From Pseudomonadota bacterium (lineage in GTDB: Bacteria; Pseudomonadota; Gammaproteobacteria; Xanthomonadales; Marinicellaceae): a stretch of DNA of 5,403 nt. Numbering within the stretch: position 1 is the stretch's first letter; every line of letters begins with the position of its first letter. Both the position numbers and the translations under genes were made by a program. This document shows, piece by piece, positions 1 to 5,403 of the stretch. Under the pieces are notes generated by a model. That model saw only the letters and a list, made by a program, of their open reading frames with translations. It ran no database searches and was not told where the DNA came from. The DNA lies in contig QQUO01000060.1 of NCBI GenBank assembly GCA_008501575.1, positions 1 to 5,403 on the forward strand, given 5' to 3'.

Positions 1-338
1 GCCGAAGCCGGGGCTGTTCCGGCACCGGCAGCACCATGAAATAACAGCATCAGGGGCATGGCTTGACCACTTTGGTAACTTGAAGGGATGTGGTAATAAT
101 AATCCCGGTCGCCCAATTGACCATTAATGTATATCGTTCTTTGGCCGGTATTCACCGGCCCACCATTGCCCTGGGATGGCCACGATTCAGAGACAAAACC
201 ATCCACAAAAATCATGTCATCACAAGTCATTAAACTCGGAATCGTACTCATGGCAAAGGCTGTAACCGGGCCACACAAAACCCAGAAAATCAGCCAGAGT
301 AACGTTTTACTCGGCTTCCAACTCAAGGCGATCGACAT
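1..338 (-). CDS. Secreted alpha/beta-hydrolase, PHB depolymerase / feruloyl esterase-like (partial, N-terminal 112 residues)
   Basis: The frame is open from an ATG at 338-336 to the left edge, so the C-terminus is missing. Residues 1-29 form a signal peptide: a short basic start with two Lys (K8, K11), a hydrophobic core TLLWLIFWVLCG, and a likely cleavage site after TAFA (A29). After a linker with the motif CDDMIFVDGF (39-48), residues 68-88 (RTIYINGQLGDRDYYYHIPSSY) and 95-105 (PLMLLFHGAAG) match the first strands and HG oxyanion-hole turn of the esterase family that includes LpqC, PHB depolymerases and CE1 feruloyl esterases. These enzymes hydrolyse ester bonds outside the cytoplasm. The GxSxG serine, Asp and His would lie beyond the edge, so activity and substrate cannot be judged. 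The start overlaps the end of parC by 32 bp in another frame; AGGG (350-347) sits 8 nt upstream as a ribosome binding site. Co-transcription with parC is likely, though an internal promoter cannot be excluded. Confidence 0.72.
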   Translation of the reverse strand, partial: MSIALSWKPSKTLLWLIFWVLCGPVTAFAMSTIPSLMTCDDMIFVDGFVSESWPSQGNGGPVNTGQRTIYINGQLGDRDYYYHIPSSYQSGQAMPLMLLFHGAAGAGTAPAS

Positions 339-2535
339 TTCTAAAGCCCTGCGGTAAAACCTGGCCTCGATGGGCACGTTTACCGAGATAGTTTTCCAGA
401 TCTTTCCATTTAAATCGTATATAACGCTGTCCGGCATGCACCAAAAAGGATTCATCCGGTGTAATCACCAGGGTGGATAATAAATATTCTTCCCCGGCTT
501 TTAAGCGTTTCGCCGGAATATTGATCATCTTGTTGCCCTTACCTTTGGCCAGTTGTGGCAATTCAGCCAGGGGAAACACCAGCATATATCCGGCATTGGT
601 AACACACACCACATGCGCCTCAGCCATTCGTTCAATACGACGCGGCTTTAAGGCTTGAAAGCCTTTAGGGATTGTCAGCACCAATTTTCCGGCTTTCATT
701 TTACTGTACAGATTTTCCATATGACCGTGATAACCATAACCGGCTGTCGATGCCATTAAAATGGCGGCTTTCGGCGGAAAACAACTGACTGCAACCGGCA
801 AAGCATTGTTTTTAAAGGTGAATTTTGTGGCCAGCGGTTCGCCTTGTCCACGTGCTGACGGCAAGTTATGGGTCGTCAGTGTAAAAGCACGGCCATTATT
901 ATTCAAAAACACCGAATAATGCTGACTGCGACCCAAACAATGATCTAAATAGCCATCACCGGATTTATAAGCCATGCTCATGGGATCAACATCATGGCCT
1001 TTGGCCGCCCGCACCCAACCGGCTTTCGACAGAATGACGGTCATCGGTTCACTGGGCACCAGTTTGGTCTCATCAAACACTTCAGCCGCGGTCCGCTCAG
1101 CCAGCGAAGACTGACGTTCATCACCATATTGATCTCGGTCTGCGGTGCTTTCCTGTTTAATCAGGGCTTTCATGCGCGCCCGTGATTTTAAGGTGTTTTC
1201 TAAATCCACTTTTTCCGCTTGTAATTCGGTTTGTTCAGTGCGGATTTTCATTTCTTCTAAGCGGGCCAGGTTGCGCAGACGGGTGTCTAAAATGGCATCG
1301 GCTTGGATTTCACTGAGCTTAAAGGCCTGCATCAATACTTGTTTGGGCTGTTCTTCTTCCCGGATGATACGAATCACTTCATCCAAATTTAAAAACGCCA
1401 CCAACAAGCCTTGTAAAATATGCAACCGGGCATCCACTTTATCCAAGCGATGTTGCAATCGTCGCCGCACGGTTTCGGTTCTAAATCGCAACCACTCCTT
1501 GAGTATACTTTTTAAATTTTTAACCTCAGGCCGTTGATCTAAACCAATCATATTCAGATTCAACTTATAGGTTTTTTCCAAATCCGTGGTGGCAAATAAA
1601 TGTAACATCAGGGCATCAAAATCAATGCGATTAGAACGACCGGTGATGACCAGGCGCACCCGGTTTTCATGATCCGATTCATCCCGAAGGTCGCTGACCA
1701 TGGGTAACTTTTTGGCCCGCATTTGCGTGGCAATTTGCTCTAAAATTTTACTGCCTGAAGCCTGATGCGGTATCGCCGAAACAATGATATCATTACCTTC
1801 ACGCTGATAAACGGCCCGCATCCGAATGCTGCCATGACCAGTCTCATAAGCCTTAATAATGTCTGCTTGTGGGGTAATAATCTCAGCATTGGTGGGGTAA
1901 TCAGGCGCCGTAATAAATTCACATAAATCGGTGACTTCTGCGCTGGGATTATCCAATAAATGCAAAGTGGCATTGGCCACCTCGGTGAGGTTGTGGGGCG
2001 GAATATCTGTGGCCATTCCAACGGCTATACCGGCGGCACCATTTAATAAAACATTGGGTAAACGGGCCGGTAACCAAATGGGCTCGTCCATGGTGCCATC
2101 GAAGTTAGGGCCCCAATCCACTGTACCGTGTGGTAATTCGGTGAGCAAGGTTTTAGCGTAGGCGGTCAATCTTGATTCGGTGTAACGCATGGCGGCAAAT
2201 GATTTTGGATCATCCGGGGAACCAAAATTACCCTGACCATCAATCAATGGATAGCGGTAAGAAAAATCCTGCGCCATATGCACCATTGCCTCATAACAGG
2301 CAGAATCACCATGGGGATGGAACTTACCAATAACATCACCGATGGTGCGGGCTGATTTTTTGTGTTTGGATTGAGCCGACAGACCCAATTCACTCATGGC
2401 ATAAACAATGCGCCGTTGTACCGGTTTTAAACCATCACCGATAAAAGGTAACGCACGATCTAAGACCACATACATGGAATAATCAAGATACGCACGTTCG
2501 GCATACTCACCCATGGATAAAGATTCAAAATCCAT
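307..2535 (-). CDS. parC: DNA topoisomerase IV subunit A (ParC)
   Basis: Complete 742-residue ParC (E. coli ParC is 752). With ParE it forms the A2B2 type II topoisomerase that decatenates daughter chromosomes and relaxes supercoils. The N-terminal breakage-reunion domain (about 1-480) contains YLDYSMYVVLDRALPF (17-32), the quinolone-pocket helix HPHGDSACYEAM (73-84) and the DNA-cleaving tyrosine Y118 with its partner R117 in AAMRYTE. The GIAVGMATDIPPHN stretch (169-182) contributes the invariant Ile that bends DNA. Residues about 340-480 form the tower and coiled-coil dimer gate. The C-terminal beta-pinwheel (about 495-740) carries ParC-type blade motifs (NLPSARGQGEPL 557-568, KGKGNKMINIP 664-674) and no GyrA box, which separates it from GyrA. 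S78 and E82 are the wild-type residues at the usual quinolone-resistance positions. The ATG at 2535 puts the catalytic Tyr within two residues of the E. coli position; a weak ribosome binding site (TTGGAC, 2546-2541) lies 6 nt upstream. parE is not adjacent in the visible DNA. Confidence 0.98.
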   Translation of the reverse strand: MDFESLSMGEYAERAYLDYSMYVVLDRALPFIGDGLKPVQRRIVYAMSELGLSAQSKHKKSARTIGDVIGKFHPHGDSACYEAMVHMAQDFSYRYPLIDGQGNFGSPDDPKSFAAMRYTESRLTAYAKTLLTELPHGTVDWGPNFDGTMDEPIWLPARLPNVLLNGAAGIAVGMATDIPPHNLTEVANATLHLLDNPSAEVTDLCEFITAPDYPTNAEIITPQADIIKAYETGHGSIRMRAVYQREGNDIIVSAIPHQASGSKILEQIATQMRAKKLPMVSDLRDESDHENRVRLVITGRSNRIDFDALMLHLFATTDLEKTYKLNLNMIGLDQRPEVKNLKSILKEWLRFRTETVRRRLQHRLDKVDARLHILQGLLVAFLNLDEVIRIIREEEQPKQVLMQAFKLSEIQADAILDTRLRNLARLEEMKIRTEQTELQAEKVDLENTLKSRARMKALIKQESTADRDQYGDERQSSLAERTAAEVFDETKLVPSEPMTVILSKAGWVRAAKGHDVDPMSMAYKSGDGYLDHCLGRSQHYSVFLNNNGRAFTLTTHNLPSARGQGEPLATKFTFKNNALPVAVSCFPPKAAILMASTAGYGYHGHMENLYSKMKAGKLVLTIPKGFQALKPRRIERMAEAHVVCVTNAGYMLVFPLAELPQLAKGKGNKMINIPAKRLKAGEEYLLSTLVITPDESFLVHAGQRYIRFKWKDLENYLGKRAHRGQVLPQGFRNVDRLELEAE

Positions 2536-2586
2536 TCATTGTCCAATTTAAATAAAGCATCAATTTTAACACCGCAGCAACACAAT

Positions 2587-2616
2587 ATTAAATAGAGACC
2601 GTGGCTTAATTGTCAG
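2587..2616 (-). promoter_or_regulatory. Putative sigma70 promoter of parC
   Basis: Read on the minus strand, CTGACA (2616-2611) matches the -35 consensus in 5 of 6 bases and TTTAAT (2592-2587) matches the -10 consensus in 5 of 6, with an 18-bp spacer. Transcription would begin near 2580, giving a leader of about 45 nt before the parC ATG. The region is AT-rich, so other weak -10-like matches exist closer to parC. The -35 box overlaps that of the rightward promoter. Predicted by pattern only. Confidence 0.5.
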
Positions 2617-2638
2617 CCAGATTATTTTTGGTTAAAAT
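2610..2638 (+). promoter_or_regulatory. Putative sigma70 promoter of the exported-protein/carboxypeptidase operon
   Basis: TTGTCA (2610-2615, 5 of 6 to TTGACA) and TAAAAT (2633-2638, 5 of 6 to TATAAT) are separated by the optimal 17 bp. Transcription should start near 2645, about 19 nt before the GTG start at 2664, which leaves just enough room for the ribosome binding site. This placement argues against any start codon upstream of about 2645, including the TTG at 2610 and the ATG at 2637. Confidence 0.62.
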
Positions 2639-2653
2639 GATTTCATTAATAGC

Positions 2654-2657
2654 GGAG
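2654..2657 (+). promoter_or_regulatory. Ribosome binding site deciding the GTG start at 2664
   Basis: GGAG followed by a 6-nt spacer (ATTACT) precedes GTG at 2664. The in-frame alternatives (TTG at 2610, ATG at 2637) have no purine-rich site in front of them, and starting at 2664 produces a compact, standard signal peptide (MNRITIYILLACSLL). Confidence 0.75.
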
Positions 2658-2663
2658 ATTACT

Positions 2664-3701
2664 GTGAACCGAATCACCATTTATATCCTTTTAGCCTGCT
2701 CACTACTTATCAGTCAAACGGCGGCTCAAAACAGTGCTTCTAATGCTAATTCATTTATCATTCTTGAAAGTGACAAACCATTGAGCACTTGGCTACAGCT
2801 GGAAACACAAACAGCAGACCCTCTGCAAACAGAACAAACAGCCCATCAGGTGTTAAACCAACTACAAGACATGCCGGTACAAAGTATTTTTGTGCCCTTA
2901 TTAAAACACTGGCAGAATCACCAAGCGGTGGCCACCACCATCAATGACCACGGCCATACAGTGGCTCAATATAACATCAGTGCCCGTGCCAGCGGTGAAC
3001 TTAACCGTCTACTCAGTGAACAAACCGAACGCTTTATTTACCATCTGGCCGCCACCAATCCACAACAACTACTCAATGAAATATCTGCGCTTCAGCACCA
3101 TGATTTAGTGGCAATCAATGGCGGCCTTAAGCGGGCAATTCAGCACTTGGACACAAACCAGAAAAAACTTCTCGCCGAGCAGCTTATCAACACCCGCAAC
3201 AGCAGTGCATTCAGTACCTTCATGGCCATTGCACTGGATGACCCAGAGTTACAACTGTTTGTCATCAATCACGGTCATTCTAAAAATTTACCACCACTGG
3301 TTCGCTGGTGGCAGCGAAATCCGGAAAAATACAGCACAGAAATCATTCAAGCATCGCGACAACCCGGCCCCCATCAAAAGCAAGCCATCACATTAATGAC
3401 ACAAATTAATCTAAGTAAAACTGATATCGATTGGCTGTTTAACCAGCTTCATGATAACAATCTGGGCCGAACCGCTGCCAGGGTTTTAGGGCGACAAAGC
3501 TCACCGACGATTAACGACCGGCTCTGGCAAAATTGGCAACAAACAGTCGACCCACAAGGTCAAAAAAACTTACTGTACGCACTGACAAGATCACCTCAGG
3601 GATTAAATAAATTGAAAACCGTGCTCATGGAAAAATCATCCACACTCAGCAATCAACAACAACGCTGGCTGCGCCAACAAATGGAGAACAGTCATGAATA
3701 A
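2664..3701 (+). CDS. Exported alpha-helical protein of unknown function, HEAT-like
   Basis: I do not recognise this 345-residue protein as a named family. It starts at GTG 2664 (GGAG 6 nt upstream; promoter -10 at 2633-2638). Residues 1-21 form a signal peptide: MNR, then a hydrophobic core through LLISQ, with probable cleavage after TAA (A21). An alternative is lipidation at C12 in LLAC, the only cysteine in the protein. The mature part is hydrophilic and rich in Gln, Asn, His and Leu. From about residue 110 it reads as successive amphipathic helices with short turns at Pro, Asn or Asp (for example NPQQLLNEISAL 132-143, LGRTAARVLGRQSSP 267-281, KNLLYALTRSP 301-311). This resembles an alpha-solenoid of HEAT-like repeats, usually a protein-binding scaffold. 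No catalytic motif or later membrane segment is visible. The stop overlaps the carboxypeptidase start by 8 bp, so the two are probably co-transcribed and translationally coupled. A role as partner, adaptor or inhibitor of the peptidase is inference only. Confidence 0.85.
   Translation: MNRITIYILLACSLLISQTAAQNSASNANSFIILESDKPLSTWLQLETQTADPLQTEQTAHQVLNQLQDMPVQSIFVPLLKHWQNHQAVATTINDHGHTVAQYNISARASGELNRLLSEQTERFIYHLAATNPQQLLNEISALQHHDLVAINGGLKRAIQHLDTNQKKLLAEQLINTRNSSAFSTFMAIALDDPELQLFVINHGHSKNLPPLVRWWQRNPEKYSTEIIQASRQPGPHQKQAITLMTQINLSKTDIDWLFNQLHDNNLGRTAARVLGRQSSPTINDRLWQNWQQTVDPQGQKNLLYALTRSPQGLNKLKTVLMEKSSTLSNQQQRWLRQQMENSHE
3683..3686 (+). promoter_or_regulatory. Ribosome binding site of the M14 carboxypeptidase
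   Basis: GGAG, lying inside the last codons of the upstream gene, precedes the ATG at 3694 with a 7-nt spacer. With the 8-bp gene overlap this fits coupled translation of the two genes. Confidence 0.75.
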
Positions 3702-5403
3702 TAAATTGATTGCGGGCTTATTATTATTTACATCCACTCTGCTGTCTGCACAAACCATAACCCAGTGGCGTGAACAAGGTGGCCCTTTGGCATTGGGTTT
3801 TCCGGTACCAATACCGGTGGACACCGCAGAGCCTTTTGATGGCTTTCGAACCTACCAGGGACTTCAAGATCAGTTACAAAGCATTGATTTAGACAACCCA
3901 TGGATTAATGCCCGGCAAGTGGGGGTGACCCATAAGCAACGACCCATTTGGGCCTATCTGCTGGGTGATGACAATGACATGACACCCTATGGGCAAAAGG
4001 AATCTGCCATGATGGTTAACGGCGGTATCCATGCCCGCGAATGGCAATCCCCGGAAACGGTAACCGGCATCATCGAGCTCTTCCATGAGAACAGTCAAGA
4101 CAAGGGCCTTTACCAGTATTTATTGGAAAACAGCACCATCATCACCATCCCGGTGCTTAATGTTGATGGTTTTTTGCAAACCCAACGCTACCCCACAAGT
4201 AATTGGTACAGTGAATCTGTGGGTCCCAGGGATGGCCGCATGCGCCGAAAAAATTTGCTTAACACCGATGAAATTCTGAGTACCCAGGCTGATTACTTAA
4301 ATGGCGTTGACTTAAACCGCAACAACCCACCTTACTGGGCAACCAGCAATTCATCATCCGCCAACGGCACATCCATTGTCTATCATGGTCCCGGGGCACA
4401 ATCTGAGCCGGAAACACAGGCTTTATTGGTGGCAGCTGATTTGGTTGAGCCATCCCAGTTACGGATTTACACAGATTTACATTCCTTTTCCCAGGTTCAT
4501 TTTGCCAACCGTTCCTTTAATAATGATTTAAATATTCTGCAATCACGCGTTCTGGCTAATTTTACCCGACACCACAGGGCATTACCCGGCGCTAAAAATT
4601 ATGTCGATCGTTCGGGTTTTACCCAACCCGGCTTTGGGATCGGTTCCACCGATGAATATTTTCAAAACACCTACCAAATTCCTGCCTGGACTCTGGAAAC
4701 AGAACCTTCAAATACCCTCAATCCGGACGCCCACCCCGATTTACCGGGTTTTTCGGCTGATTATGGGGGCGTCGTGACTAATGGCCACTCCGGTTTTATT
4801 TCGCCGGATTCCGCCATTCGGCGCATACGTGAACAATTGGCACAATCTTTTGCCGTGGCTTGGTACACCCAAGCCGGACCACCGGCGATTATTCAGTATC
4901 GTTTAATTGACCAACAAACTGACAACATCGTATTTGATGCCGCCTGGGATGCGGATCGCAATGATGAAAACCACAGAAATTTTTATCAACACGTTTTTGC
5001 ACCACTGAAACCGGGACGAACATACAGCTTACAGTTACGTTTTAATAAACCCATGCGGTATCGTAATAAATCTGGCGAAGTGGCTATATTGCCTGGGCAT
5101 AATATCCAGCTAACACCTTATATACGATACCAAATTGGCGAAGAATCTATTGATTTAGAATTGATCAATGACACTTGGTTGAATCAAAAATCAACACACT
5201 GGAAATCCTATGGTTACTATCAAGACGACACCTGGGTGGCTGATTTTCAATTGCCTGAAAACTTAAATTTCAGCACCGGAGACACCTTGGATTTTGACAT
5301 TCTTGTCAGCGATATGGTGGGCCAAATCATCGACAGTAACCCCGAAACAAGTGTCTATTGGTCCCAGGGCCGCTGGCAAAATTATGAAAACACCCTTAAT
5401 GAA
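3694..5403 (+). CDS. Secreted M14 family zinc carboxypeptidase with beta-rich C-terminal region (partial, 3' end missing)
   Basis: The frame is open for 570 codons to the right edge, with no stop. Residues 1-19 are a signal peptide (MNNKLIAGLLLFTSTLLSA, cut before QT). The catalytic domain (about 48-390) begins directly with the family's opening segment (FDGFRTYQGLQDQL), with no propeptide of the pancreatic type. Zinc ligands are H113 and E116 in GGIHAREW, and H263 in DLHSFSQ. R115, R185 (GRMRRKN), N208-R209 (GVDLNRN) and the general base E335 (AWTLETEP) match Arg71, Arg127, Asn144-Arg145 and Glu270 of bovine carboxypeptidase A. NVDGF (156-160) replaces the usual NPDGF. The enzyme should therefore remove C-terminal residues from peptides in the periplasm or medium; side-chain preference is not readable. 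The Tyr248 equivalent is uncertain and may be Phe309. From about 395 a beta-rich region follows, with PLKPGRTYSLQLRFNKPM (437-454) resembling bacterial Ig-like domains. I read no cysteine in the 570 residues. The start overlaps the upstream gene by 8 bp. Confidence 0.92.
   Translation, partial: MNNKLIAGLLLFTSTLLSAQTITQWREQGGPLALGFPVPIPVDTAEPFDGFRTYQGLQDQLQSIDLDNPWINARQVGVTHKQRPIWAYLLGDDNDMTPYGQKESAMMVNGGIHAREWQSPETVTGIIELFHENSQDKGLYQYLLENSTIITIPVLNVDGFLQTQRYPTSNWYSESVGPRDGRMRRKNLLNTDEILSTQADYLNGVDLNRNNPPYWATSNSSSANGTSIVYHGPGAQSEPETQALLVAADLVEPSQLRIYTDLHSFSQVHFANRSFNNDLNILQSRVLANFTRHHRALPGAKNYVDRSGFTQPGFGIGSTDEYFQNTYQIPAWTLETEPSNTLNPDAHPDLPGFSADYGGVVTNGHSGFISPDSAIRRIREQLAQSFAVAWYTQAGPPAIIQYRLIDQQTDNIVFDAAWDADRNDENHRNFYQHVFAPLKPGRTYSLQLRFNKPMRYRNKSGEVAILPGHNIQLTPYIRYQIGEESIDLELINDTWLNQKSTHWKSYGYYQDDTWVADFQLPENLNFSTGDTLDFDILVSDMVGQIIDSNPETSVYWSQGRWQNYENTLNE

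Noticed and set aside
143..160. Perfect inverted repeat GGCCGGT-ATTC-ACCGGCC, a possible terminator hairpin
   Set aside because: It lies within the hydrolase coding frame, has no T-run after it on either strand, and both flanks are coding.
1145..1537. 130-codon plus-strand open frame opposite parC
   Set aside because: It is antisense to the conserved tower/coiled-coil region of ParC, is unusually rich in Arg, Ser and Cys, and has no family resemblance; a shadow of parC.
1740..2021. 93-codon minus-strand open frame in a second frame of parC
   Set aside because: It is out of frame with a fully conserved ParC region and its translation resembles no family; a frame shadow, not a frameshifted gene.
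307..2535. Gyrase subunit A instead of ParC
   Set aside because: No GyrA box, 742 residues rather than the longer GyrA, and ParC-specific segments such as YAMSELGL and HPHGDSACYEAM.
2610..2663. Longer N-terminus of the helical protein starting at TTG 2610 or ATG 2637
   Set aside because: TTG 2610 is the -35 box and ATG 2637 overlaps the -10 box of the best promoter; neither has a ribosome binding site, while GTG 2664 does and yields a compact signal peptide.
3118..3396. 92-codon plus-strand open frame inside the helical protein gene
   Set aside because: It lies in another frame of a gene that has its own promoter, ribosome binding site and signal peptide, and it has no clear start site of its own.
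3802..3817. Inverted repeat CCGGTA-CCAA-TACCGG
   Set aside because: It encodes part of FPVPIPVD in the carboxypeptidase; a repeated Pro-Val codon pattern explains it, and no T-run follows.

Overview
The window looks like ordinary chromosomal DNA of a Gram-negative bacterium, most likely a gammaproteobacterium. The anchor is a complete minus-strand parC (topoisomerase IV subunit A, 742 residues) that matches the enterobacterial ParC layout closely from end to end. The other three genes all begin with Sec-type signal peptides, which suggests an organism that exports many hydrolases, such as a marine or other protein-degrading heterotroph. Genus cannot be fixed from the sequence. No RNA gene, CRISPR array, insertion sequence or phage signature is visible.

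Left side, minus strand (2535 down to 1): parC is followed by a second gene that starts inside the last codons of parC (32-bp overlap, different frame) and runs off the left edge. It encodes a secreted protein with the opening strands and HG oxyanion-hole motif of an alpha/beta-hydrolase of the PHB-depolymerase/feruloyl-esterase (LpqC-like) type. Its catalytic Ser, Asp and His lie outside the window.

Centre (2536-2663): a 128-bp divergent intergenic region. It holds two well-formed sigma70-type promoters, back to back, whose -35 boxes lie on the same bases (TTGTCA rightward, CTGACA leftward). RNA polymerase probably cannot occupy both at once.

Right side, plus strand (2664 to 5403): a two-gene operon with an 8-bp overlap. 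The first gene encodes a 345-residue exported, alpha-helical protein of unknown function with a HEAT-like look. The second encodes a secreted M14 zinc carboxypeptidase with all zinc ligands and the catalytic glutamate, followed by a beta-rich C-terminal region that continues past the right edge. The tight coupling suggests that the two products act together outside the cytoplasm, for example in handling or degrading peptides. This is the least-described part of the window, but nothing here proves a new system.
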